From Blattabacterium sp. (Nauphoeta cinerea) (GTDB lineage: Bacteria; Bacteroidota; Bacteroidia; Flavobacteriales; Blattabacteriaceae), in contig NC_022550.1 in assembly GCF_000471965.1 (NCBI RefSeq), positions 62,001-126,000 of the forward strand: a stretch of 64,000 nt of DNA. Direction: 5' to 3'. Position numbers and translations under genes: made by a program. Below are positions 1 through 10,031 of the stretch, piece by piece. The notes below the pieces were generated by a model. It had not been told where the DNA came from and made no database searches. It saw nothing but the letters and a program-made list of their open reading frames with translations. Positions within the stretch are counted from its first letter, which is position 1. Each line of letters begins with the position of its first letter.

Positions 1-1497
1 TTATCTAAACGTTATATTAATGAACGTTTTTTACCAGATAAAGCAATAGATCTTGTAGATGAAGCAGCTTCAAAACTAAGAATGGAAATTAATTCTAAAC
101 CAGAAGAGTTAGATGTATTACATAGAAAAATTATGCATATGGAAATACAAATAGAAGCTCTCAAAAGGGAAAATGACGAAAAACAATTAATTCCTTTAAA
201 AAAAGAATTATCTAAATTAAATGAAGAAAAAATACAATTGCAAGCTCAGTGGCAAAATGAGAAAGATTTAGTTGAAGGAATTCAAAAAGCTAAAGATAAA
301 ATAGAGAGCTTCAAATTTGAAGCAGAACAAGCAGAAAGATCAGGGGATTATGGAAGAGTAGCGGAATTAAGATATGGAAAAATAAAAGAAGAAGAAAAAA
401 AAGTCAAAACGCTAGAAAATGAATTAAAAAAACAAGAAGATAAGGGAAAAAAAATGATACAAGAAGAAGTTTATAAAGAAGACATTGCTCAAATAGTATC
501 TAAATGGACTGGAATTCCGGTTACAAAAATGTTGCAAAGTGAAAGAGAAAAATTATTGTTTTTAGAAAAAGAATTACATAAAAGAGTAATAGGACAAAAT
601 GATGCTATTCAATCTATAGCAGATGCCATACGACGTTCTAGAGCAGGATTACAAGATGAGAAAAGACCTATAGGATCTTTTCTTTTTATGGGAAGCACGG
701 GAGTCGGAAAAACAGAACTAGCTAAAACTTTAGCGGAATATTTGTTTGATGATGATAACAATATGGTTCGTATAGATATGAGTGAATATCAAGAGCGTCA
801 TTCTGTAAGTAGATTCATAGGGGCTCCTCCTGGATATATAGGTTATGATGAAAGTGGACAATTAACAGAAGCTATACGTAGACGTCCTTATAGTGTTATT
901 TTATTAGATGAAATAGAAAAGGCTCATTCAGATGTTTTTAACATTCTTTTACAAATTTTAGATGATGGAAGATTAACCGATAATAAAGGAAGAACTGTTA
1001 ATTTCACAAATACTATTATTATTATGACTTCCAATATAGGATCAGATCTTATTCAAGAAAATTTGTATCAAGAAGTTTCTTGTAACAGAATAGAAGCCAC
1101 AAAAAAAACTTTAATAGATTTATTAAAGAATATTATGAGACCTGAATTTATTAACCGTATAGATGAAATCATTTTGTTTAAACCTCTTTCTAGAAAAGAG
1201 ATAAAAGATATTGTAAAATTACAAATGAAAAAATTAGGAGATTTGCTATATCATAAAAAAAACATTTATATAGAATCGACGAATGAAGCAGTAGAATATT
1301 TATCAGAAAAAGGATACGATCCTCATTTTGGAGCGAGACCTTTGAAAAGAGTAATTCAACATGATATTTTAAATAATCTTTCCAAAGAAATGATAAAAGG
1401 AAAAATAAAAAAAAATCATAAAATTTTAATAGATTTTTTTAAAGAACAAGGAATTGTATTTAGACAATCAGATAAAATTGAAAATATCAATATTTAA
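1..1497 (+). CDS. clpB: ClpB disaggregase (AAA+ chaperone), 3' part
   Basis: The reading frame is open from base 1 and begins in mid-protein (the first residues read LSKRYINERFLPDKAIDLVDEA, the end of the first AAA+ module), so the 5' end lies outside the window; an ATG at 82 is internal. Visible parts, in order, are the charged coiled-coil middle domain (about 95-420), the second AAA+ module with Walker A GSTGVGKT (about 690-715), Walker B VILLDEIEKAH (about 895-927) and the GAPPGYIGY pore loop, then the small C-terminal ATPase domain. ClpB is a cytoplasmic hexamer that works with DnaK to pull apart aggregated proteins. The second half is intact with all ATPase motifs. era follows 11 bases later on the same strand, so the two may be co-transcribed. 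Confidence 0.96.
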   Translation, partial: LSKRYINERFLPDKAIDLVDEAASKLRMEINSKPEELDVLHRKIMHMEIQIEALKRENDEKQLIPLKKELSKLNEEKIQLQAQWQNEKDLVEGIQKAKDKIESFKFEAEQAERSGDYGRVAELRYGKIKEEEKKVKTLENELKKQEDKGKKMIQEEVYKEDIAQIVSKWTGIPVTKMLQSEREKLLFLEKELHKRVIGQNDAIQSIADAIRRSRAGLQDEKRPIGSFLFMGSTGVGKTELAKTLAEYLFDDDNNMVRIDMSEYQERHSVSRFIGAPPGYIGYDESGQLTEAIRRRPYSVILLDEIEKAHSDVFNILLQILDDGRLTDNKGRTVNFTNTIIIMTSNIGSDLIQENLYQEVSCNRIEATKKTLIDLLKNIMRPEFINRIDEIILFKPLSRKEIKDIVKLQMKKLGDLLYHKKNIYIESTNEAVEYLSEKGYDPHFGARPLKRVIQHDILNNLSKEMIKGKIKKNHKILIDFFKEQGIVFRQSDKIENINI

Positions 1498-1508
1498 AAT
1501 TTTAACAA

Positions 1509-2389
1509 GTGATTCATAAATCTGGTTTTGTTAATATTATAGGAGCACCTAATGTAGGAAAATCCACTTTAATGAATTTTCTCATAGGAGAAAAACTTTC
1601 TATTATAACAAATAAACCACAAACAACTCGTCATAGAATATTGGGAATTATTAATCAACCTGATTTTCAAATTATATTTTCGGATACTCCGGGGGTGATT
1701 AATCCTATTTATCCCATGCAAAAAATTATGATGCAATATGTAGAAAAATCATTATCAGATGCTGATATCATTTTATTTATTACAGAAATAGGAAAATTTG
1801 AAGATGTTTCTATATTTAATCATATTAAAAAAAAAATGATAATGTTCCCATTATTATATTAATAAACAAAATAGATAAAATAGAAATACAAAAAAATACA
1901 TTATATCATACCGTTAATTATTGGCATAAATTGTTTCCCGGTTCAGAAATATTACCAATATCTGCATTAAAAAAAATGAATCAAGATCTATTAATAAATA
2001 AAATTGTATCTTTATTACCTGAACATCCCCCTTATTATCCCAAAAATTACTTAAGTAATAGACCTGAACGTTTTTTTGTAAATGAAATAATCAGGGAGAA
2101 AGTATTTTTTTTATACAAAAAAGAAATTCCTTACTCCGTAGAAATACATACAGAACTTTTTAAAGTTCGAAACGCTTTTATATATATATTATCATATATA
2201 TATGTAGAACGATATTCTCAAAAAGGAATTTTAATAGGAAAAAAAGGAAATGCTATTAAAAAATTGAAATTTTTTTCTATAAAAAGCATAGAATTTTTTT
2301 TTCAAAAAAAAATTAAATTAAAATTTAATGTAGAAGTTTGTAAAAATTGGCGATATGATTACAAAAAATTAAAAAATTTTGGGTATTGA
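1509..2389 (+). CDS. era: Era GTPase, frame broken at an A10 run
   Basis: Era is a GTP-binding protein that binds the 3' end of 16S rRNA and is needed for 30S assembly. A GTG at 1509 starts the frame. The first half carries G1 GAPNVGKST (residues 12-20), the effector region KPQTTRH and G3 DTPG, then stops at 1860-1862. The run of ten A at 1827-1836 is where the frame breaks. Adding one A gives NVPIIILINKID, the G4 motif (NKID), and then a continuous frame to 2389 with the SALKK (G5) region and a C-terminal KH domain (IGKKGNAIKKL). The restored protein is about 293 residues, the normal Era length. Both halves are well conserved, so this essential gene is probably still expressed through slippage, or the run is miscounted. 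It converges with tyrS across 6 bases. Confidence 0.9.
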
Positions 2390-2395
2390 ATGAAT

Positions 2396-3676
2396 TCATT
2401 CGACCTTTATAATAAAAAATTCTTTTTTTCCAAATTGGAATAAAATGTATTTTTTTCCTATTATGTTTTCTTTTTGAATTATAATATTTTCTTTTGCAAG
2501 AATTTTATTTAAACGGATTGAGTTGGCTTTTAAAGCACGGGTGGCTTCACTTTTAGAAGAAAATAAACCTATTTTTTTTAAAATATCTAATAAAAAAATT
2601 CCTTTTTCAAATTCTTCATAAGATATAAGCATATGCGGGATATGATTATATATGGAAATAAAAATTTTATCGTCTAGTAATTGAAAAGGTTCATTTTTTT
2701 TATCAAATAAAATATTCGTAATTTCTGTCACTTGTTTGGAAATTTTGTTTCCATGAACCCATTCAGTAATTTTACTCGCTAATTTTTTCTGCAATAGTCT
2801 TTTATTTGGATATTTTCTATGTTCATAAATTAAATTATCAATTTTTTCTTTAGATAAAAAAGTATATATTTTTATATATTTTTCAATTTCAAAATCAGAA
2901 ATATTCATCCAAAATTGATAAAATTTGTATGGAGATGTTTTTTTTTCATCCAACCATATATTTTCTCCTTTATCACTTTTCCCGAATTTAATTCCATTAG
3001 GTTTTACTATTAAAGGAAAAGTAATTCCATACGCTTTTTTTCCTGTTTTTTTTCGAATCAATTCTATACCTGTCGTGATATTTCCCCATTGATCAGACCC
3101 TCCCACTTGTAATTGACAATTCCTAATTTGATTTAAGTACAAAAAATCATATCCTTGTATAAGAGAATAAGAAAATTCAGTAAAGGATATTCCATTTTCT
3201 TTACTATTAATTCTTTTTTTTACAGAATCTTTAGATATCATATGATTTATAGTAAAATGTTTTCCTATTTCACGGATAAAATCTATAAAAGAAATATTTT
3301 TAATCCAATCTAAATTATTTAGCAATTCTATTTTTATTGAAAAAAACTTTAAAAGTTTTGATATTTGATTTTTTATAGATTCCGTATTTTTTTGTAATAT
3401 TTTTTTCTCTAAAAAAGGTCTTTTATTTTTTCTTTCTGAAGGGTCTCCTATGAATCCTGTAGCTTCCCCAATTAATACTAAAAATTTATGTCCATTTTTT
3501 TGAAAATGAATTAACATAATAATAGCTAAAAGACTCCCTATATGCAAAGAATCAGATGTTGGATCAAACCCTATATACATGGTAGTAGGTTTTTTTAAAA
3601 TATATTCTATCCCAGGGACTTTGTTTTTAATTAACCCTCTCCATGAGAGTTCATCAATAATATTTGGATTTACCAT
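2396..3676 (-). CDS. tyrS: Tyrosyl-tRNA synthetase
   Basis: Class I aminoacyl-tRNA synthetase that charges tRNA-Tyr in the cytoplasm. The 426 residues match the family length. The HIGH-type motif is HIGS at residues 45-48. The KMSKS loop appears as KFGKS, the form usual in bacterial TyrRS. QVGGSDQWGN, which lines the tyrosine and ATP pocket, lies near residue 190. An S4 RNA-binding domain fills the last 70 or so residues (SKSEATRALKANSIRLN). ATG start at 3676. No break is seen in the frame. The upstream side is an unusually long non-coding stretch (3677-4058), which holds a 15-base palindrome near 3741-3755. Confidence 0.97.
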   Translation of the reverse strand: MVNPNIIDELSWRGLIKNKVPGIEYILKKPTTMYIGFDPTSDSLHIGSLLAIIMLIHFQKNGHKFLVLIGEATGFIGDPSERKNKRPFLEKKILQKNTESIKNQISKLLKFFSIKIELLNNLDWIKNISFIDFIREIGKHFTINHMISKDSVKKRINSKENGISFTEFSYSLIQGYDFLYLNQIRNCQLQVGGSDQWGNITTGIELIRKKTGKKAYGITFPLIVKPNGIKFGKSDKGENIWLDEKKTSPYKFYQFWMNISDFEIEKYIKIYTFLSKEKIDNLIYEHRKYPNKRLLQKKLASKITEWVHGNKISKQVTEITNILFDKKNEPFQLLDDKIFISIYNHIPHMLISYEEFEKGIFLLDILKKIGLFSSKSEATRALKANSIRLNKILAKENIIIQKENIIGKKYILFQFGKKEFFIIKVE

Positions 3677-4058
3677 AGTAAAAAATAATAGTAATTTTAA
3701 ACAATTTTATTATGCGATTATGATAAAAAAAATCGTGATATACAATTTGTATACTTTTTTTTTGGTTTAATTCACATTATTTTTAGTATTATTTTTTTTA
3801 AAAAAGATTTTCCTTTTGTATGGAAAATATATGTTTTTTTATTGCCTGTAAACAGTTTGTTTTTTCTATTTTTTTTGGGAATAACAAAAAAATATAAATA
3901 CACTATATATATTTATATATTATGTAATACAATAAAATTATTTTTTAGTATTTTTATTTTTTTTTATTCTATCATTTATTGTTATGGTCTTTCAAATTTA
4001 TCATTCAAAGCTTTTATTCATTTTATTTTTTCATATTTTATGATTCTTTTTTTTAGAG
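3677..4058. other. 382-base gap with no recognised gene
   Basis: Low-complexity A+T-rich DNA between two minus-strand genes, the longest non-coding stretch in the window. I see no conserved protein in any frame, no tRNA cloverleaf and no familiar ncRNA. A plus-strand ORF at 3842-4078 encodes only a Phe/Ile/Tyr-rich string typical of chance reading in T-rich DNA. The one structured element is TATACAA-T-TTGTATA (about 3741-3755), a 7-base inverted repeat some 65 bases upstream of tyrS, which could belong to its promoter. The stretch may be the remains of a decayed gene. Confidence 0.5.
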
Positions 4059-5642
4059 TCATATTTTTGTTGAATTAAATAATTTTAGGTTATTTTTTAT
4101 AAATTTTTCCTTTATAATAAATTCCACAGATTTATTTTCTATTTTTGAATTTAACCAAGAAATAATGTCTAAGTATAAAAAAGTTCTTTTTTCATAAGGA
4201 TGATTGTAATATTTAACTAATTCATCTCTTAATTTTTTGAATTGATTTCTAATTTGATGTGGATATACGTTTCCCAAATTTTTGAAAAAAAAAATTATTT
4301 TTTTTTGTACAATATACCAATCATCCATTTGGATAAAGAATTTATATGTAGATTGAATTTTTTGATCCATGTTTTCATCTAATCCACTTTCATAACATGC
4401 AATTAAATATAAAAGTCTTGCAAAACATTGTAAATCTTGACGTAAATTTTTTCTTTTATTTTCCATAATTTTTGACAAATACAGAATAGCATTTTTATTA
4501 TCTCCACTCCCAAAATATAAACAAGCAATTTTATAATAAAGAATCATAATATAATGAGAATCCAAACGATTGAAAATTTTATTAAATTCTACAAATAATG
4601 ACGGAATTATTTCTTTCACTCCTTCCGAAAAACTTCCCTCCATATAATGTTTGTTGATACGGTTCGTGTATGTATACATAAAAATTAATATTTTAGTATT
4701 TCCATTTATAGGTATTTCTCCATTTTTCACTTCTTTTTCAAATTGTTTAAATACATGAATAAATTTTGAATAATGATTCAAATAGAATAAAGTATCTAGT
4801 AAGTAATGATATCCTTTTAAATAACTTACAGGAGCTATTTTTTTTACTTTTGTATAGCTTTGAAACAATTCTATCCATTTAGAAGATGATCTATAGCACA
4901 TTATAAAATCTTGTCTAATAGAATGATACCATACTTGAGATTGGTATAAAAATAACTTTTCGTAAAAACTAAGTTTATCAATATCAAATTTGGGAAGATT
5001 TGTACGAAAATATGTTTCTATAAATATTTTATCTTTTTTGTTTCTGACATATCCCACCTTTAGATATAAACCATATAATTCTAAAGAAAGACTAGATAAC
5101 GCATTTTTACATTGAATTCTCTCAATTAATTCTTTTGATTCTGTGGATAATTCTCCAGATCTAGAATAAAGACTTCTAGTTATATGTTGAGATTCTATCA
5201 TTTTTTCAAATTCAACCAACTCTAGAAGAATGGTATTGGATTCACAAGATCTAGCGATCATTTTTGCTTTTCCTAATAATTTTAAGCTTTGTATATATAA
5301 ACCTTTATTGTATAAAATTTTAGAAAAATCTAAATATTCACGTATTTGTATGTCATGATTTTCTATAGTGTGCTGTAATTTTTTAAGACTCGTTAAAATT
5401 TGTTTATATAAATGAGCTTTTACATTAGATAATTGTTCTTTTTTTATAGAGGTGTCTTTTAATATCTTTTGTTCATTATAAAAATTCATTTTTCTCATAA
5501 TTTCAAACAGTTTCATAAACTTAGCGGATTTATTTCTTCTTATACGATTTGCATAAAGTTTAAAATTTCTTTTTTCGGATTTTGATAAAGTTTGAATTAA
5601 TAATAAAAGATGATCTGACTTGTTATTATTGTAATTAGACAT
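4059..5642 (-). CDS. Large uncharacterised helical-repeat protein
   Basis: I do not recognise a named family. The 527-residue product has an ATG start at 5642 and ends at a TGA. It is rich in Leu, Tyr, Lys and Ser, has no signal peptide and no clear membrane segment, and reads as a long run of amphipathic helices, for example ILYNKGLYIQSLKLLGKAKM and IMILYYKIACLYFGSGDNKN, which resemble TPR-type repeats. The N-terminus (SKSEKRNFKLYA) is basic. The frame is unbroken over 1.58 kb in a chromosome where frames break often, which suggests it is under selection. Its neighbours, tyrS on the same strand and the divergent leu operon, give no functional hint. A cytoplasmic scaffold or TPR-like adaptor is a guess. 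Confidence 0.8.
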   Translation of the reverse strand: MSNYNNNKSDHLLLLIQTLSKSEKRNFKLYANRIRRNKSAKFMKLFEIMRKMNFYNEQKILKDTSIKKEQLSNVKAHLYKQILTSLKKLQHTIENHDIQIREYLDFSKILYNKGLYIQSLKLLGKAKMIARSCESNTILLELVEFEKMIESQHITRSLYSRSGELSTESKELIERIQCKNALSSLSLELYGLYLKVGYVRNKKDKIFIETYFRTNLPKFDIDKLSFYEKLFLYQSQVWYHSIRQDFIMCYRSSSKWIELFQSYTKVKKIAPVSYLKGYHYLLDTLFYLNHYSKFIHVFKQFEKEVKNGEIPINGNTKILIFMYTYTNRINKHYMEGSFSEGVKEIIPSLFVEFNKIFNRLDSHYIMILYYKIACLYFGSGDNKNAILYLSKIMENKRKNLRQDLQCFARLLYLIACYESGLDENMDQKIQSTYKFFIQMDDWYIVQKKIIFFFKNLGNVYPHQIRNQFKKLRDELVKYYNHPYEKRTFLYLDIISWLNSKIENKSVEFIIKEKFIKNNLKLFNSTKI

Positions 5643-5754
5643 TGTAATATTATAATAATATTGAATATGATTTATAGATGAATAGAATATAATTCTAATA
5701 ATTAGATATTGTAAGTATTATAATAATTTATTTCTATTTTCTTTTTGTAAAAAA

Positions 5755-5762
5755 TAGTTTTG
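5755..5762 (+). promoter_or_regulatory. Possible -7 promoter box before leuA
   Basis: TAGTTTTG matches the Bacteroidota -7 consensus TAnnTTTG and lies 19 bases upstream of the leuA ATG. No convincing TTTG at the -33 spacing is visible; the nearest TTTTTG ends only 7 bases upstream of the box. Such a short A+T-rich motif can occur by chance. Confidence 0.3.
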
Positions 5763-5781
5763 ATGAAAATAATCCAATAAT

Positions 5782-6999
5782 ATGGAAAAAAATAGAATAC
5801 AAATTTTTGATACAACTTTACGAGATGGAGAGCAAGTTCCAGGATGTAAACTGAATACAAAAGAAAAATTAAAAATAGCTAAGAAATTGGAACTTTTAGG
5901 AGTGGATGTGATAGAAGCTGGATTTCCTACTTCAAGTCCAATGGATTATCAATCTGTTCAAGAAATTTGTAAATCAGTATCACATACAATAGTTTGTGCT
6001 TTATCTAGAGCCGTAGAAAAGGATATAGAAATAGCTGGTTCTGCATTAAAATATGCAAAAAGGTCTAGAATTCATACAGGAATAGGAACTTCAAATTGCC
6101 ATATTCGTTATAAATTTAATAGTACTCCAGAAAAAATCATAGAAAGGGGTATATATGCGGTAAAATATGCAAAAAGATTTGTAGAAGATGTAGAATTTTA
6201 TGCTGAAGATGCAGGACGTACAGAAAATGAATTTTTAGCCAAAGTTTGTGAAAATGTGATTAAATCTGGAGCAACTGTTATTAATATCCCTGATACAACA
6301 GGATATTGTTTACCGGAAGAATATGGAAATAAAATACGATTTTTAAAAGAAAATGTGAAAGGGATTCATAAAGTTATATTATCTACTCACTGTCATAATG
6401 ATTTAGGATTAGCTACAGCTAATTCATTGGCTGGTATTATGAATGGAGCAGAACAAATAGAATGTACTATTAATGGGATTGGAGAAAGAGCTGGAAACAC
6501 ATCTCTAGAAGAGATTGTTATGATTATTAAACAAAATTCTCATTTAAATTTATTTACTAATATTAATACAAAATTAATTTCTTCTACAAGTTATTTAGTC
6601 TCAGAATGCACAGGAATGAAAGTACAAGCGAATAAAGCTATAGTAGGAATTAATGCTTTTTCTCATTCTTCTGGAATTCATCAAGATGGAGTTATTAAAA
6701 AAAGAGAAACTTATGAAAGTATTAATCCAGAAGATGTTGGAATTGATAAATCTTCAATAATTCTTACAGCTAGAAGTGGAAGAGCAGCTTTAGCTTATCG
6801 TTATAAAAAATTGGGTTATTTTTTAAATAAAAATTCTTTAGATTTAGTTTATTCTGTTTTCTTAAAACATGCAGATGAAAGGAAAGAAATCACTGATATA
6901 GAATTAAAAGCAATATTAGAAAAAGCTAATTTAAATAATGGAAAAACTAATAAAGTTTTACATACTCATACAAATGGGATAAGAATAAATGTTTTATAA
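5782..6999 (+). CDS. leuA: 2-isopropylmalate synthase, without regulatory domain
   Basis: Joins acetyl-CoA to 2-oxoisovalerate, the committed step of leucine synthesis. The HMGL-like TIM barrel is complete: [11 protein letters not shown] near residues 11-21 and the metal-binding HCHNDLG near 205, followed by NGIGERAGN. The protein is 405 residues long. Enzymes of the E. coli type have about 520 and end in a leucine-binding allosteric domain; here only a short tail follows the barrel and linker helices, so leucine feedback inhibition is probably absent (inference). It is the first gene of leuA-leuC-leuD-leuB, with leuC starting 2 bases after its stop. ATG start. Confidence 0.94.
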   Translation: MEKNRIQIFDTTLRDGEQVPGCKLNTKEKLKIAKKLELLGVDVIEAGFPTSSPMDYQSVQEICKSVSHTIVCALSRAVEKDIEIAGSALKYAKRSRIHTGIGTSNCHIRYKFNSTPEKIIERGIYAVKYAKRFVEDVEFYAEDAGRTENEFLAKVCENVIKSGATVINIPDTTGYCLPEEYGNKIRFLKENVKGIHKVILSTHCHNDLGLATANSLAGIMNGAEQIECTINGIGERAGNTSLEEIVMIIKQNSHLNLFTNINTKLISSTSYLVSECTGMKVQANKAIVGINAFSHSSGIHQDGVIKKRETYESINPEDVGIDKSSIILTARSGRAALAYRYKKLGYFLNKNSLDLVYSVFLKHADERKEITDIELKAILEKANLNNGKTNKVLHTHTNGIRINVL

Positions 7000-7001
7000 A
7001 A

Positions 7002-8402
7002 ATGTCAAAATCATTATTTGATAAAATTTGGGACTCGCATGTTGTTAAAAAATTGGAAAATGAAATATATGTTCTTTATATAGATAGACACTATATACAT
7101 GAAGTAACAAGTCCTCAAGCTTTTATAGAGTTGAAAAGAAGAAATTTATCTATTTTAAGACAGAATAAAATTATAGCGACAGCAGATCATAACGTCCCTA
7201 CCATCAATCAACATTTACCTATTTCAGATTATTTATCTAGAAATCAAATCAACTTATTAACAGATAATTGTAAAAAATTTGGAATCACATTATATGGATT
7301 AGGAGATAAAAATAATGGAATTGTTCATGTGATTGGTCCTGAATTAGGTCATACTTTACCTGGGATGACAATAGTTTGTGGAGATAGTCATACTTCGACT
7401 CATGGGGCTTTTGGATGTATTGCCTTTGGAATTGGGACCAGTCAAATCACTATGGTAATGGCCAGTCAATGTTTATTATTATCCAAGCCTAAACAAATGA
7501 AAATCCAATTAAATGGAAATCTTAGAAAAGGAGTTACTCCAAAAGATGTGATTTTATACATTATATCAAAATTAGGTGTGGATGCTGGAGTTGGATATTT
7601 TGTAGAATATGCAGGGTCTATTATTGATAAAATGAGTATGGAAGGGAGAATGACAATTTGCAATATGAGTATTGAAATGGGAGCAAAAGGCGGATTAATA
7701 GCTCCAGATCAAATTACTTTCGATTACGTAAAAAAATGTAATGGATTCCAAAAATTTAAACAAAAAGAAAAAAAAATCATAGAATATTGGAAGTCCTTAA
7801 AAACAGATGACAATACAATATTTGACAAGGAATATGTATTCAATGCTGAAAATATTGAACCTATGATAACATATGGAACAAATCCTGGAATGTCAATCAA
7901 AATATCTGATCCAATTCCCAAATTAAACGTAGATCATAAATCTCTGGACTATATGGGGTTTTTATTAGGAGAATCTTTGATAGGAAAGACAATTAATTAT
8001 ATTTTTATAGGAAGTTGTACAAATTCTAGAATAGAAGATTTAAGATTAGTCGCTTCTATAATAAAAGGTAAAAATAAAGCAACTCATGTACAAGCGATGA
8101 TAGTACCTGGATCAAATCAAGTAGTAAAACAAGTTAGAAAAGAAGGATTAGATAAGATTTTTAAAGATTCTGGATTTGATTTTCGTCAACCAGGATGTTC
8201 TGCTTGTTTAGGTATGAATGAAGATAAAATCCCTGCAGGTGAATATTGTATTTCCACATCTAATAGAAATTTTGAAGGAAGACAGGGGCCAGGATCTAGA
8301 ACTTTACTTGCTAGCCCTTTAACTGCAGCCATTGTAGCTATTGAAGGAAAAATTGTAGATATTAATAAATATATTCATGAAAAAATTTACAACGTTAATT
8401 AG
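7002..8402 (+). CDS. leuC: 3-isopropylmalate dehydratase, large subunit
   Basis: Aconitase-family subunit that holds the 4Fe-4S cluster and, with LeuD, isomerises 2- to 3-isopropylmalate. The 466 residues equal the usual length. Cluster ligands are visible as GSCTNSR (Cys near 340) and GCSACLGM (Cys near 398 and 401). [12 protein letters not shown] and [12 protein letters not shown] are diagnostic of LeuC. The end overlaps the start of leuD by 26 bases in another frame, which suggests translational coupling. Confidence 0.97.
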   Translation: MSKSLFDKIWDSHVVKKLENEIYVLYIDRHYIHEVTSPQAFIELKRRNLSILRQNKIIATADHNVPTINQHLPISDYLSRNQINLLTDNCKKFGITLYGLGDKNNGIVHVIGPELGHTLPGMTIVCGDSHTSTHGAFGCIAFGIGTSQITMVMASQCLLLSKPKQMKIQLNGNLRKGVTPKDVILYIISKLGVDAGVGYFVEYAGSIIDKMSMEGRMTICNMSIEMGAKGGLIAPDQITFDYVKKCNGFQKFKQKEKKIIEYWKSLKTDDNTIFDKEYVFNAENIEPMITYGTNPGMSIKISDPIPKLNVDHKSLDYMGFLLGESLIGKTINYIFIGSCTNSRIEDLRLVASIIKGKNKATHVQAMIVPGSNQVVKQVRKEGLDKIFKDSGFDFRQPGCSACLGMNEDKIPAGEYCISTSNRNFEGRQGPGSRTLLASPLTAAIVAIEGKIVDINKYIHEKIYNVN

Positions 8403-8976
8403 TCAAGTTGTTCCATTGTCTATAGAGGACATAGATACAGATCAAATTATTCCTGCTCGTTTTTTAAAAGAAATTAAACGTGAAACATGTGGAAAAAATC
8501 TTTTTATGGATTGGCGTTATAAAAAAGATGGATCTTTAAATAAAAATTTTATATTAAATAATCCTAATTTTCATGGAAAAATTCTTTTATCAGGAAGAAA
8601 TTTTGGTTGTGGATCCAGTCGAGAGCATGCTGCATGGGCTCTTTTTTATTATGGATTTAGAGTGATAATATCTAGTTTTTTTGCTGATATTTTTAAAGAA
8701 AATGCATTAAATAATGGATTATTAATTATAGAAGTATCTGAATTTTTTTTAAAAAAATTATTTAATGCAATTGAAAAAAATCCAAATCTTCAAGTAAAAG
8801 TAAATTTAATTAATCAGAAAGTGACAATTATAGAAACAGGAGAATTTTATAAATTTTATATACATCCATATAAAAAAAATTGTTTTATTCATGGTTATGA
8901 TGATATAGATTTTTTGATCTCTATAAAAGATGATATAGAAAATTTTGAAAAAAATAGAAAAATATTTATAATATGA
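8377..8976 (+). CDS. leuD: 3-isopropylmalate dehydratase, small subunit
   Basis: Swivel-domain partner of LeuC. The 199 residues fit the family. [12 protein letters not shown] at the N-terminus and [14 protein letters not shown] in the middle are the typical substrate-loop motifs. The ATG lies 26 bases inside the end of leuC, and the homology begins at once ([20 protein letters not shown]), so this start is sound. The stop overlaps the leuB start in an ATGA arrangement, typical of coupled translation. Confidence 0.96.
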   Translation: MKKFTTLISQVVPLSIEDIDTDQIIPARFLKEIKRETCGKNLFMDWRYKKDGSLNKNFILNNPNFHGKILLSGRNFGCGSSREHAAWALFYYGFRVIISSFFADIFKENALNNGLLIIEVSEFFLKKLFNAIEKNPNLQVKVNLINQKVTIIETGEFYKFYIHPYKKNCFIHGYDDIDFLISIKDDIENFEKNRKIFII

Positions 8977-10031
8977 TAAAAAATATTTCTGTAATAGAAG
9001 GAGATGGAGTCGGACCTGAAGTGATGAAACAAACTATAAAAGCTTTAAATTCCATAGCTATAAAATATGGTCATAATTTTCATTATAAAAATGTTTTAGC
9101 TGGATCTAAAGCTATAGAAAAATTTGGATCTCCTATGCCAGAAGAAACTATAGATATTTGTCTAAAATCAGATGCTGTTTTATTTGGTTGCGTAGGGGAC
9201 CCAAAACATGATGATTCCCCAATAGGTATGAGACCTGAAGACGGATTATTAAAGCTCAGAAAAAAGATGAATTTATATTGTAATATTCGTCCTATAGTTG
9301 TCTTTCCTAAATTAGATAAATCTCCTATAAAAAAGGAATTTTTAAATAAAATTGATTTTATTATATATCGTGAACTAACAGGTGGAATTTATTTTGGAGA
9401 AAAAGGCCGTCGTAAAAATGGAGAGGAAGCTTATGATTATTGTATTTATTCTAAAGCGGAAATTGAAAGAATTGGGGAAATGGCTTTTAAAGCTGCTTTT
9501 CTTCGTAAGAAGAAAGTAACATTAGTGGATAAAGCTAATGTATTAGAAACTTCTAGATTGTGGAGAGAGGTTATTAAAAAAATATCGTTCGATTATCCAG
9601 ATGTATATCTGGATTTTTTATATGTAGATAATGCATCTATGCAAATTATTATGAATCCTAACAAATTTGATATCATTTTAACAGATAATATGTTTGGAGA
9701 TATTCTTTCAGATGAATCTAGCATTTTAACAAGTTCTTTGGGTTTATTGCCTTCAGCCTCTATAGGATATGATAAATCCATGTTTGAACCGATCCATGGA
9801 TCTTATCCTCAAGCAAAAGGAAAAAATATTGCAAACCCTTTGGGATGTATTCTTTCAGGTTCTATGATGTTAGAATATTTTGGAATGTATAAAGAAAAAA
9901 ATCTTTTAGAAAAAGCTGTTCAAAATTCTATTGAAGAAAAAATATGTACACCAGATATTATTGATTCAAAATTATCTTCTACTACTGAAGAAGTGGGTGA
10001 TTATATAGAAAAATATATTATAAATCAATAA
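8973..10031 (+). CDS. leuB: 3-isopropylmalate dehydrogenase
   Basis: NAD-dependent oxidative decarboxylase that makes 2-oxoisocaproate, the last leu-specific step before transamination. The 352 residues match the family. [10 protein letters not shown] opens the protein, [10 protein letters not shown] is the substrate-binding segment, VDNASMQII and [11 protein letters not shown] carry the metal-binding aspartates, and [18 protein letters not shown] binds NAD. Last gene of the leu operon. Its final 7 bases overlap the end of the convergent AddB-like gene, so there is no space for a terminator between them. Confidence 0.97.
   Translation: MIKNISVIEGDGVGPEVMKQTIKALNSIAIKYGHNFHYKNVLAGSKAIEKFGSPMPEETIDICLKSDAVLFGCVGDPKHDDSPIGMRPEDGLLKLRKKMNLYCNIRPIVVFPKLDKSPIKKEFLNKIDFIIYRELTGGIYFGEKGRRKNGEEAYDYCIYSKAEIERIGEMAFKAAFLRKKKVTLVDKANVLETSRLWREVIKKISFDYPDVYLDFLYVDNASMQIIMNPNKFDIILTDNMFGDILSDESSILTSSLGLLPSASIGYDKSMFEPIHGSYPQAKGKNIANPLGCILSGSMMLEYFGMYKEKNLLEKAVQNSIEEKICTPDIIDSKLSSTTEEVGDYIEKYIINQ

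Noticed and set aside
82-1497. ATG at 82 as the start of clpB
   Set aside because: The frame is open and homologous from base 1; this ATG is internal to ClpB.
2190-2225. TA-rich inverted repeat in era (around TATATATA...)
   Set aside because: Simple alternating AT DNA that is self-complementary by composition; it codes normal Era residues.
3842-4078. Plus-strand ORF of 78 residues upstream of tyrS
   Set aside because: Phe/Ile/Tyr repeats typical of reading T-rich DNA; it runs into the opposite gene and has no recognisable homology.
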